This document shows positions 44,723 through 56,200 of a DNA stretch of 60,000 nucleotides, piece after piece. The notes beneath the pieces are model-generated. The model saw only the letters and a program-made list of their open reading frames with translations. It was not told the origin of the DNA and did no database searches. The first letter of the stretch is position 1. Each line of letters opens with the position of its first letter. The DNA comes from Owenia fusiformis (taxonomy: Eukaryota > Annelida > Polychaeta > Sabellida > Oweniidae): assembly GCA_903813345.2 (NCBI GenBank), contig CAIIXF020000003.1:11362931-11422930 (forward strand), in the 5' to 3' direction. A program made the translations under genes and the position numbers.

Positions 44723-47700
44723 TTATTGTTGCAGTTCATGATTAATTTTATCTAACAGAAAAACCAGCAACTCTCTTGCCTCCTCTAATGTGTTAGGGGT
44801 TGATTTTCCACTTTCCTCCATAAGCATTTGGAATAATTCTTTGAAGTGTTCCTTGTTAGTTTCTACAACACAAGTATTGTCAGATTCTAACTGAGCAAAT
44901 ATTTCTTGGTCAATCTTTTGCAACACATCCTTATGTCCAAATTCTTCAGGGGCAAAGTACAGAATATCTGGTTTCCCATTAACTGAACTGACAGATTTTG
45001 ATTTTTGAATATGGTGTGTATTCCACATTCTTTGCGTTGTGTCAAGTTCTCTTTGCAGTAGATCCATGTAACAATATCTCATACACTCAATGTCTAGTAT
45101 GTTTGAATTGTCAATAATGCCAACATCTAACAGCTGGCGGCAGTGAGATATCCACATTGCTGCTCCATATATTGGAAATTTACTCCAGAAACTTTCTATT
45201 CTCTGGTTTGCAGTTGATTTTCCATACAGAAATGCAACTTTACATGAACAGTCATCATTTACAGAGCGTAGAACAGTTTGAAGCAGTTCAACCTTGACAT
45301 TCTCAGTCCCCCGATCTGCGCGAACAATCTTTGGAATACCATTTACATTTTTAACACAATCGCAAAAGTATTTGCAAATTAACATAGAGTTTTTATTTGA
45401 AGATCCTGCTTTGAGCCACAATATTCTTCTACTGAATCCATCCAAGCATCCATGGACAGTTAAACCATATGGAGTTAGTTTATCCCAGCCATCAATATGC
45501 CATATATAGTTGCTCCCTTCAGATGTATATTGTCGCCTTTGTAAGCGTCTCGTTGATCGTTTGTGTACACCTTCTGGGTCAAGAACTGAGAGCAAACGGC
45601 GAATTGTTTCATGATCTGTTTTCAGCCTGCAATTCACAAAAGCTGTCATACTTTATTTTATGCCAGAAAAAGGGGAGATAAAATAGTGAAATACAGTATA
45701 ATGGTAAAGAACTTTATGAGTATCTTATTGGGCGGGATGACAGGTACAAAACTGAGTTGACGGGAACAACTGAATTGATGGGTAACAGAAAATGAAACAA
45801 CAGCACTCTGAGGTGACATATACCAGAAAATGAGATGACGAGGACCAAAAAGGGGAAAATACATGTACTGAGATTAAGATACGACACAACTTTTTTAACT
45901 TATGCCACAAGTGGCAACGGTTTCAAACGTCATGATGACATCTTTTTATGTCCCCACCACATAGTGTGGGGCCATATTGTCGGCCTAGGTGCGTCCGTCT
46001 GTCTGTCCGTCCGTACGTCCGTCTGTCTGTCCGTCTGTCCGTACGTCCGGGAGTTTTCTCCAAAACCGCTATAGATATCACCTTCAAATTTTCAGGGATA
46101 ACTTATGAGTGCATACAGATGTGGATGAAAAAATTTTAAGTCGATACCTACTTCCTGTCGGCCATTTTGAAGTCAAATGCTAAAATCCTTGTCTGCAAAC
46201 TTTAAGAAAAACGGCTTCACAGTTGCTTTTAAAACTTTAACATCTTGTTCAGCTCACTTCATTCTAGATCTGATTAGGTTTTGGACCTGTTAGCTCAGTC
46301 ATGTCAGCCATTTTGAATGTCTTAAGAAAGGTTAGCGCACGATAATACTTTGTATCATATTGAATGGTGTTTTTGAGTTTTCATACTTTAACTATTTAGT
46401 AGCTTTATAAATAATTTCAGATCTACTTTGTTGTAAAAGCCTATGTTATTGTTAACAGTAGTAATATGTGATAATTTTGTAAGAAGAAATCAGCAAAAAC
46501 ACATAATCACTTTTTTATTGTCGGCCATTTTGGATTTTTCCGTCCTAAAATCTTGTCTGTGAAGTCTTGTCTACGTGTTTTCAGGTGAACCGTTTGGTGG
46601 ATCAATTTCAAATTTTCAGGGATGATTCTTAGTATAAAAATCTAGATCTGATTTGTTTTTTGGCATTCTGGGTAAATGTCAAGGCAGCCATTTTGGATTT
46701 TCCGTCCTAAAATCTTGTCTGTAAAGTCTTGTCTACGCGTTTTCAGGTGAACCGTTTGGTAGATCAATTTCAAATTTTCAGAGATGATTCTTAGTATGAA
46801 AATGTAGAACTGATTAGTTTTTTGGCATTCTGGGCAAATGTCAAGGCAGCCATTTTGGATTTTCTGTCCTAAAATCTTGTCTGTAAAGTCTTGTCTATGC
46901 ATTTCCAGGTGAACCGTTCTGTAGATCAATTTCAAATTTTTAGGGATGATTCTTAGTATGAAAATCTAGATCTGATTAGTTTTTTGACATTCTGGATAAA
47001 TGTCAAGGCAGCCATTTTGGATTTTCCGTCTTAAAATCTTGCCTGTAAAGTCTTGTCTACGGGTTTTTAGGTGAACTGTTTGGTAGATCAATTTCAAATT
47101 TTCAGGGATGATTCTTAGTGTGAAAATCTACATCTGATTAGTTTTTTGGCATTCTGTGTAAATGTCATGGCAGCCATTTTGGATTTTCTGTCCTAAAATC
47201 TTGTCTGTAAAGTCTTGTCTACGCGTTTTCAGGTGAACCATTTGGTAGATCAATGTCATATTTTCAGGGATGATTCTTACTTTTTAGTATGAAAATCTAG
47301 GAACAGATTAGTTTTTTGACATTCTGGGTAAATGTCAAGGCAGCCATTTTGGATTTTCCATCCTAAAATCTTGTCTGTAAAGCACAGATCCGGAGCCAGA
47401 TCTAGCCCCTATTGGTAGTAGGCTCAAAGGTATATTTATTGAGCCTAGACACTGAGGAGCTTATCTGGCAGGGGTCCGTGCTGTAAAGTCTTGTTTACAT
47501 GTTTTCTAGTTAACTGTGTGACGGATCAATTAAAATTGTGTTGGTAAAGTCTTGTCTACTCATTTTCAGGATAACCATTTGATGGGATCACCCATTGGTG
47601 GTGACATTTTGTACACATTTGTGTTCTTGTTAATAATTGAGTTTGCCTTCAATGAAAACTAAGCGACAGGTACAGGTACTGAGATGACCTAGGTAACATG

Positions 47701-50700
47701 TATTGAGTACTGGTGTATGTTGAACTGACTTGATGGGCAGCATACAGTAGGTATTTTCAAGAAAAGTATTCAGTTGACGGCAGAATAGTTGCTGGCCTTA
47801 AAGTGATCTGATTGGCGGAATCACATTCCAGCCTATGCCTTCCCATACATGTACCTCATAAATGTGGGGCTGATTTTTCAAATCCAATCTCCACAATGGG
47901 CCATTCCATTTAAAAAATGTACGGGGGGTATGGATGCACAGGCTGAGACACCCCCCCCCCAGAATTTTTTTTCTTGCTACCCCCCCCCCCAGAAAATTGC
48001 ATCCATACCACCCCCCCCCGGAAATTTGCATCCATACCCCCCCCCCCAGAAATTTGCATCCATACCCCTCTCCCCTGGAAAATTGCATCCATACCCCCCC
48101 CCCCCCGAAACACGCAAAATCCCCCCTTGAGAAACAATATAAAGGTTATAAGTTGCTCCTACCATTGAAATAGGCAATCAGTTTGCAGAATTTACAAATT
48201 AGTGTTAAAGGCACATGTTCATGGAAATACCCACGTTATCGGTGTATATACAATAGAACCACATGTTATATTTCACAAGTCCAAAAATATCTGCACCAGC
48301 TATGCACATATTTCTTACCTCATTATTGATTAGTATCTAACAGACTGAGTGTGAACTCAGTTTGTTATCCTTATTTTCTGCCGTGTGGTTATTGCGGTGA
48401 ATTGTATTGCACAAAATTATCAATTCATTAGAGGAAGCATTACTTCAATAAAATAAACATTATTAAGATTCAATTAGGTAGTAAGGTACAATTAAATGAC
48501 ATAAAAAGTAACACAGCATATTATCTAGTCTAAGAGAAAAAGCTACATGTAGTGCCCGGCACTATAATTTAAATATGCAAATTAATTTACTACATCAGTC
48601 ACTTTGAATTATAATTTACATTAAAAAGATATGTTTGAACAACAACATTTAACATAGGCCGTTTACAGTCTGAGTATTTCCAACTAAATTTCAAAAAATA
48701 CCGTCTAGAGGATGTAGTCTACTCAATTGATTCTATACACTAGCTTGAACATTCTCTCAAAGCTACAGCTGTCTTTTGAAATACTGGTCAATTTAAAAAG
48801 TCTGCGATTTGAGACAGCCGCAACTTTTGGGCTTTGAGAGAACACTTAGGCTGGTCTTTAGATTAAATTGAAGTAAGAAATATGTACATAGCTAGCACCG
48901 ACTTTTATGTCTTTTGATAAATAACATAATGTTCTTTGGATTCGGTCTGCATAACCTGAGATTTTCTTGGCACAAGATAATTACCAGGCTTACTCAGTTA
49001 CTTAAAGAAGGCAATGCAAAGATAATTTCCTGAAAAAGAACAAAGAAATAAAACACATGCCTTCATACTATATTTTGTACCAGAAATTTTCAAAATATTT
49101 CCATATACACGTGCCTTTAACAGAATGTCAGTAAGTCATACGCTCAGAATGAATTATTGCTTATATTACTGTAACAGGATATTTCTAGGTCAACTTTTTT
49201 TGCCTTAGCTATGGTGGTTTTGATGACATCTAGTCTCAACAGTATATTTTCACGTACTTAGTTAGCACAAAAAGTGTATGTATATAGTATCAAAGATACA
49301 ATCTGATTGAATTAGTCTGAAAATATTGCTGGTAGTTTGAAGTAACTTTCCTCAATAATGTAGACAAAATGAGTGAAGTAATTTTGACTACCAGAAATTA
49401 GTGTACCTATTAACGGTTCACAATTCTTTAGAATGTATGAATAACTAGAATATTCAGTGGTTTACTTTTCAAACTACTGTCCTATATTTTCAAAAACACA
49501 TGAAAAGTTCAATATGTGAAGCAAGTGACCACATAGTTTATGACTGAAATTAGATGCCCAAAATGTGGAACAGACATGACAGAAAATAATACTATGAACT
49601 TATAACAAAAGTGTTCTAGATACTCTCATCTACTTGAATAAAGTTATATTTGAAGGCTACACATGTTGCATAATTTGACCAAATTGTCTAAAAGTCTAAA
49701 GAACAAGGAAGTAATTGCCAGATTAGAACCTATATATTGGTTCCAACATTGCAGTTTACATGTAGGTCACTGTCACATACACTGTTTTTTGTTTGGATCT
49801 AGTGTACTATATACTGCTTGTAGCTCTCAATTCAGAGTAAGGTCATGTGCCTACTAGTGTAATGTATCCTGATCTCTAGACAAGTTCACTAATTTGTTAT
49901 ATTGAGGTTGTAATAGTTTTATCCTGATATATTCAGATGACCTGTGTACTTTCTCAACAGACTAAATGATTATGAAAAGCAAAAATAAAAACTGAATATT
50001 TCATAATTAGTTAGATGAACTCGCTAATATTGTTCACTTCACACTTAATGTTTCCATTGGTAACTACAATATTTTTTCATTATTTATTATTTCTTCAACA
50101 TAAATTACACAATTCCGGGCTCAACGATGACATCAGAAGGAATGACCATATATAGAACGTCGGTCAAATTTGGCCAACGAACACTGATTGGCGCGGTGAA
50201 TTCACAGGTTTATTTTAGTTTGAAAGAGTGAAGACGAAGCTCTCTTTTAAGAAGTGAAGTCAAACAAATGCAAAGGGTATACGATTCTGTTGTCCTCTGA
50301 GCTATTTTTTCGCACATTTTTAAAAACATATTGATACTGATACACGTTTGTGAGAAAGAATGTCGTGGGGAATCTGGCTACAACGCGTGAAATAAGGAAA
50401 AAGAAAAATCGTACCTTCGACGTTCCGACAAACCTTTTCGCTAACCAGTGTAATCAAGTGGATCCCCAGTATATAGGATGTATGATATAAATTAGAAAAT
50501 GTACTGATCTCACTTGAGAATGAAGATATTCTAATTCTCATTGTCTGAATTTAAAAATGTTTAAATAATATGCAGTAACTGTTTCAGAGAAAAATGTCAT
50601 ATTTGTTAATTTTAATGATTTTCATGTTTTTGGGGATATCATGTTTTACTGTTCCAGAAATGAAGAGGAGTTCTATGAAAGCCATGACACTGTAGAGAAA

Positions 50701-51651
50701 GTTATACCCTTAACAAGAGCATACCAAAGTTTTCCTTATCTTAGCATTAAGCATTATATAGGATCACAAATACATTGCAAATATGAAAGTCAGAAAAACC
50801 TGTATACAGCTAGCTGTAGCATACTTTGTTCTGTTGGCTGGGATTAAATTTCGAAATAATAAACATGACCGAGATTTGGTGTCAGACAAGTCCATACACA
50901 AAATACTCAAAAAATACATGTACATTAACTGACTTATTACCGCCTTTTAAAAGCCTGAAAGACACTCCACCCTTATACCCCTATAGAATACTCCCCCACA
51001 GACTACCACCACCACCCCCTATTATTAACCCCCCCCCCTTCATAATGCCTTTGCAAATACCCCCCCCCAGAATATTCCATGGTCAATACCCCCCCCCAGA
51101 ATATTCCATGGTCAATACCCCCCCCCCCCCCAGAATTTTTTCGGTCTCCTACCCCCCCCCCAGAATTTTTTGGTCTCCTACCCCCCCCCCCCCAGAATTT
51201 TTCGGTCAACACCCCCCCCCCCCAGAATTTTGCATCCATACCCCACGTACATTTTTTAAATGGAATGGCCCAATTTTACAATCGGGATTCGGGGTACCAG
51301 ATACTATTCTCGATTCCGGAATCAGGACATTGATACTTCCCCGATGGTAAAATTGTGGAGATTGATCAATCAATTGACTTACCCATGGACTTTTGTGATT
51401 TTGCCATGCATACTCCGGTATCCCATTGCTGACCCACTGCCATGATCTATCTCTTGAATGATAGCGTCAGCAACTGTGCCAATGGCAGTTTTATCGAATT
51501 TTCTTGAGAGCCCCATCTTCTTTAAATCCCTCTTGATCTGTCTCTCCGAAAGTGTAATTCCATGACGGAACTTTAACAACATGCCGATCTCCTTGTACGT
51601 AAAACCGTCTTCAAAGTATGTGGCTATACATTCATCTCGATCTGACTCCAT
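44723..51651 (-). CDS. integrase-core (DDE) protein, two exons
   Basis: Minus-strand exons are 51651-51383 and 45626-44723. The junction is VHG|LKTDHETIRRLL, with GG|GTAAGT and TTGCAG|G borders and matching phase. The product is 390 residues. The N-terminus has a helix-turn-helix-like part (YFEDGFTYKEIGMLLKFRHG; SERQIKRDLKKMGL). The integrase core then shows WHIDGWDKLTPYG, VRADRGTEN and NQRIESFWSKF, giving the D, D, E residues. It belongs to a large animal family of 'integrase core' proteins of unknown role, with repeat-like copy numbers in fish and invertebrates. The frame is intact and the catalytic residues are present. An in-frame stop lies 15-20 bases upstream of the ATG, fixing the start. 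No flanking terminal repeats were found, so transposon or host function is open. Confidence 0.82.
45947..47630 (+). mobile_element. HINE-like element, family C, with tandem core
   Basis: 5' TATGTCCCCACCACATAGTG, (GTCC/GTCT)n, then about five to six units of about 160 bp (GGCATTCTGGGTAAATGTCA, CAGCCATTTTGGATTTTCCG, TCCTAAAATCTTGTCTGTAA). It ends GGTGGTGACATTTTGTACAC then ATTTGTGTTCTTGT. The end repeats match inversely except for one base. It lies in the intron of the integrase-like gene and holds a small hAT-type insertion at 47383-47480. Confidence 0.65.
47383..47480. mobile_element. 98-bp hAT-type MITE with 8-bp target duplication
   Basis: CACAGATCCGGAGCCAGAT at the left and complemented CACGGACCCCTGCCAGAT at the right are imperfect inverted ends. 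CTGTAAAG flanks both sides (47375-47382 and 47481-47488). Neighbouring 160-bp units show the uninterrupted CTGTAAAGTCTTG, proving the insertion. Confidence 0.75.
47940..48125. repeat. poly-C/poly-G minisatellite
   Basis: Units of about 30 bp consist of 8-14 C followed by AGAAATTTGCATCCATA. The left border GGCCATTCCATTTAAAAAAT is shared, inverted, with the right border of the array at 51028-51245. The G-rich strand could form quadruplexes. Long open frames here are by-products of the repeat. Confidence 0.75.
51028..51245. repeat. second poly-C/poly-G minisatellite
   Basis: Units (C)n-AGAATATTCCATGGTCAATA or (C)n-AGAATTTTTCGGTC repeat, ending GCATCCATACCCCACGTACA then TTTTTTAAATGGAATGGCC. That flank is the inverse of the left flank of the first array, so the two arrays come from one element type. 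Confidence 0.75.
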
Positions 51652-51663
51652 TTCTTCTTCGAT

Positions 51664-52236
51664 TATAAGTCATGACACGCCGCATCTAGATTCTACAAAA
51701 TCTCCTTTACAGAAGACTTTTGTAAAATTAAAATACTTATGCATTTTCAATATTAGTTTTGTAAAATTATTTTTTATTTTGCAAAATTATTTTTATAATT
51801 CTATACTTTTGGAAAATTATTTTGAAAATAATATTTTGAATTGCAAAAGTCCCATCGTATTTTATAAAACTATTTTTAAAATCTGTAAACTAATTTGATT
51901 TCTTTAAAGTAATCTAGGTATTTTTCCATAAATATAAAAAATAAATAAATTGAAAAATGAATTTCGAAATTACAAAAATCAAATCCTGTTTCATTCAAGT
52001 TTTTAGATTTTAGATAAGTATTTTGTGAATTTTTATAAGTTTTTTAGATTTAAAACAGAAAAATCGATTTTTCATTTAATATTTTGATATATTACAAAAC
52101 TAAAATTGTGTTTTATTAAAGTTTTTAGATTTTATATAAGTACTTTGTGAATTTTTATAAGTTTTTTTGAGATTTGAAAAATTAAAATTGATTTTTTTTT
52201 AATTTGAAAAATATGTCCCTTTTAAAGCTTCGTAAG
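51664..52236 (-). repeat. AT-rich dispersed repeat, copy P2
   Basis: Read on the minus strand it starts TACGAAGCTTTAAAAGGGAC and ends AAAGTCTTCTGTAAAGGA ... GCGGCGTGTCA, the same end motifs as copy P1 at 24486-25080. The GCGTGTCA end lies only about 20 bases from the start codon of the integrase-like gene (51651), in the same orientation as transcription. The plus strand reads TTTTTAGATTTTAGATAAGT-type low-complexity DNA. Confidence 0.75.
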
Positions 52237-53258
52237 GGAGACTCTCGGATGTTACTTTGTACATCTACGCCTAATGCACTAGGCTCTGAGCCACTTGGGT
52301 AGCGGTCAATAGAAATTTTCCTTTTATAGTTTGCTTGTTAGGCAGGTAACATTTATTAAATAGGCGAGTCACATTTCAATTCTTTTCTTCATCTTTGCTA
52401 ACACCAAACAGTGTATTTGATTGGATTGGTCAATTTTAAAGTAGATTTGAAAAGAAAACAAATATTTAAAAAGATATCAAGACAGACTATTTGCGGTCAA
52501 TCGTAACACGTTTATTGTGTCGATTTATCATATTTGAATTAATGTTAATTGAATGCATATTATTTACAGAGGTTATAATTGTCTCTTGTTTCGGTCACTT
52601 GGTAAAAATTGTGATGCGACAATACAGACGGGGAGACAAACGAACTATGAGATGCCACAACCCAAAGTTCAAATAAGTTGCAATATCTACAACATAATAC
52701 CCCAATTGTCTCCTGAAGCAAAAGTCTTGCAGTCTCTCTTTGAGTTTTTTGGTTGGCGTATGGGAGCCCTTCGTGCAACTGTGGAATAAAACGCTCTGAG
52801 GATTTGAGTTCTATAGATTATCTCAGATCAATCATGGCTCAAAATGTAACTTCAAATACAGTAATATCAAGCTGGCTGAACGCAGAAGGGATGGTGTCCC
52901 TAAAACAGAAGCTCTACCTCTATACTTCGGATCCTAAATAACTTCAAAATATACTTTTATACAACCCCCATATTATGTTAACAATGTATAACACTGATAC
53001 TAATTTGATTCAAGTTGATTGATTGATTTATTTAACATAAGGTTAAAGTTATCTTAAATTTAAAGATTAAGATGACTTACAAATATAATTTTATTACAAT
53101 AATATGACAACACATTTATTTACTATTTACATAATCAAAGTTTGTTGTTTACAAGCCTAATGGAGCATAACTTTCAATATCCTTTTATTGTTTCATCATC
53201 TTTGAACTTATTTTTTATTCATCTTTCACTTTTAAAGTTGCGAGGAAAGTTGAGCCTT
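52237..53258. other. intergenic region before the vWA gene
   Basis: 52491-52789 is open in overlapping frames (for example QISCNIYNIIPQLSPEAKVL on plus), but I recognise no product. The rest is AT-rich. The integrase-like gene and the vWA gene are divergent, so regulatory DNA for both may lie here, but no motif stands out. Confidence 0.35.
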
Positions 53259-56200
53259 ATGACGATGACAAGTACGCTGTTTCATGTTGGTTTTGTTTTG
53301 ATCATATCAATAGCGCAGATTGCTAGTGAAAAATGTGATCCAGAAGAGATAACTAATTCTGGCTGTAAGTAGTTCTTAATAATTTCAAACAATTTCTATG
53401 AATTGCTGTCGACATTTCGAGCACGCATGCGCACTATTGTGATGTACAATTGATAGGTCGCATTTTCGGAGCATGGCTTTGAATCGTCTCATTGTGGATC
53501 GGATAACCATTGATGAACATACTCACTGCGGTGTAACCCCTGAGTGCAACTTAAAATTGGTTACGAAAACTGATCCGATTCGATAACAAAACGGAACAGC
53601 CTCGAAGGTAGTACCCCGGACAGGTTGTATGATGCAGTCATTTTTTTACTCTATATTTGCAATAGAACAACCATTCTTATAAAAATTTTCATATGTTATT
53701 CTGGAGACAATTTCCAACATGGAAAAAAATATTTTAACGAAATTCCCAATTTTATGATTTTGACAGGCTTTTTTCAAAAACACTACACTGTCAATAAAAT
53801 ACAGGTTTTTGCTTGAACAATTGAACTTTTAACGTCATTTCAAATATTGTCTGGCCTATTGAATTTTCGGCCGCCTAAAGTCTTTCCAGATATATCTGTT
53901 GGCATATTAATAACTATGGCTGATTATTGTTATTCACTTGAGTCATATTCAATATTATTACAGTGGACCAGGACAATAAAAACTTGTTGCTCTGGGTCTT
54001 GTTTTGTGAAATGTTCCCTAGATTGAGCCCAGATAGAGGAGGTCAATCTTCTTGTCCACGGACATGAGTTCAACCCGATTCGAACTGTTCAATACTGTCC
54101 AAAATGAAGTAAAACATTACGAATCTCCAATTTCAAGTATTCTTGGCATTAGATCCTTCAGATATGTTAATATAGCTGTGTCAAATTTTATCATGAAATT
54201 GTCAGGGAGACCTGACATTTTAAAAGCATGGTACAATTTACGTGCCATGGGCTTGCATGCTGAGTGATGGTGGCGGAAAAAACCAGTGGAGAAAAAGGTG
54301 CGTTATCAGAGGAAACATGACTCAGAGTGACAAGTTTTTCATTGGCCTAATGCACTGTTACAATATTAGGCCTATTGAATATGACAAAAATAAATAACAA
54401 TAATCAGCCATAATTAATATGGCATCAAATACATCTGGAAAGACTTTAGGCTGCCAAAAATTCAATAACTAGACAATCTTTGAAATGACATTAAAAGTTT
54501 AATTGTTCAAGCTAAACCTGTATTTTATTGACAGTGGAGTGTTTTTGAAAAAAGCCTATCAAAATCATAAAATTAGGAATTTCGTTAAAATATTTTTTTT
54601 CCATGTTGGAAATTGTCTCTAGATTAAAATATGAAAATTTTAATAAGAATGGTTGTTCTATTGCAAATATAGAGTAAAAAACGACTGCATCATACAACCT
54701 GTCCGGAATAGGAAATAAGGAATTCTTAGGGCGGAAAAGGCCGCCCTTTGAATCTGGAGCATGGATGGATTCAAGCAATGCCATAAAACGGAATAATAAC
54801 GCGTAACGTGATAAGGCGGATGGCCTTTCTTGTCATACGGTCCTAATTTTACGTTGTCTCCTAAATAATACTCAAGTGATCAAATTCTTTGCGTTTTTGC
54901 AGTATGTGCTGACATTGTGTTTGGCTTCGATACTTCCTGCAGCATAAATGGATCAACAAAAGAAGAAATGAAACAATTCGCTCTGGAGTTTGTCGACCGA
55001 TTTAGTGAGCGTATAGGCATGCCAGATTCGGAAAACAAAGCTACTTTTACCCAATTTGGCTTGCTGAGGTTTGACATCAGTGCATCAAAGGTTTTTGGCT
55101 TTGGGGAAGCTCCAACATCTGATGAAGTCGAGGCTGAAATTGATGAATTTGATTATGCGGAAGTCGACTGTAAAACAATAACTCACTTGGCTCTCGAACT
55201 AGCAAAAACAGACTTTTTCGAATCAGATAAAGTCGACACGAGAACTCCAAATATTCTCATCCTGCTAACAGACGGCCGAACGCAACCACAGAAATTCATC
55301 GATGAAATGAACAGAGCACGTGCCGAACTAAATATCAACAACACCTATGTTTTAGTAGTACAAGTTCCAAACAAGAACGACAAGACTGACGAGATGCTGA
55401 CAACAGAGCAACTGCTGGTCTTAGCTCCATTAGACGAGGATAGGTTTACATACGACTCAACAGTTGACATTGAAGTTCTTGCGGATCAAGTGTATGAGAG
55501 AATTGGAGAAATCGTTCCATGTCCAGCATGCGTTTGTAAGTAACAGTTCAACAGATTTATTCATCCTAACACAGTGGAGTCAGATAGGTGTTCAATTGCA
55601 CTTGCTATGTATACAGCACCATTTTTTAAGTATCATCAATACATATATTTTTGATATCTAACGAAGTGGTGTTGAAAAGAAGTGGTGTTGAAATATGGCT
55701 TTACTAAAGTATTCTTTTCTCAAAAATTCCAGTATGGAACAGCAGAACAGTTAATAAGTGATAAAGCCTATATTCCTATAAGGATGTTACAATCACATGA
55801 TCATCTTCAAAATAAGAAGGGTTAATTTTTTTCTTTAACCTCGTTCCAAAGATACTGGCGTTTGAATTTTTGAAAATTCCCATTGACTGCCATAAACGGC
55901 TATTAATATGGCTTTATTTAGTGTTCGTTTAGGTAGCGGTTTATAATGGCCGCCAATGGGGATTTTCAAAAATCCAAACGCCAGTATCTTTTGAACAAGG
56001 TAAAAGAAAAATTTAACGGTTAAACCCATCTTATTTTGAAGATAATCATGTTATTGTAATATTGTAACATACTAGGAATAAGGGCATTATTACTTTAGAA
56101 CTGTTCTGCAGCCCTGGGGTCTATTGAAGATTGATAAATTAACATGGAGCCCAATGTAAATGTGCAAAGTTTTCGAGGCTTGTTATTATCAACTGGGGCC

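Larger units (their letters stand above)
45627..51382 (-). other. intron of the integrase-like gene
   Basis: This intron of 5756 bp contains a family C element with nested hAT MITE (45947-47630) and two poly-C/poly-G arrays (about 47945-48120 and 51028-51245). 48130-50240 and 50280-50930 are AT-rich with no supported gene. A 40-bp word, including CTCTCTTTTAAGAAGTGAAG, at 50240 also occurs at 34059. Confidence 0.55.

Noticed and set aside
47798-48177. Several long open frames on both strands through the poly-C array
   Set aside because: They are translations of a (C)n minisatellite (Gly/Pro-rich). Frames in all directions stay open because the repeat lacks stops; no gene features surround them.
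50826-51350. 174-codon proline-rich open frame
   Set aside because: It follows the second poly-C array and then its flanking repeat; a repeat artefact, not a proline-rich protein.
52255-52320. tRNA-like word on the minus strand (AAGTGGCTCAGAGCCTAG)
   Set aside because: I could not form a full cloverleaf with acceptor and T arms or find a B-box, so no tRNA gene is called.
52491-52789. Open frames of 60-80 codons on both strands
   Set aside because: No recognised motif, no splice sites in suitable phase and no similarity to neighbouring genes that I can see.
54052-54267. 71-codon frame in the spacer of the fold-back element
   Set aside because: No known motif and no sign of a complete gene; probably chance within the element.
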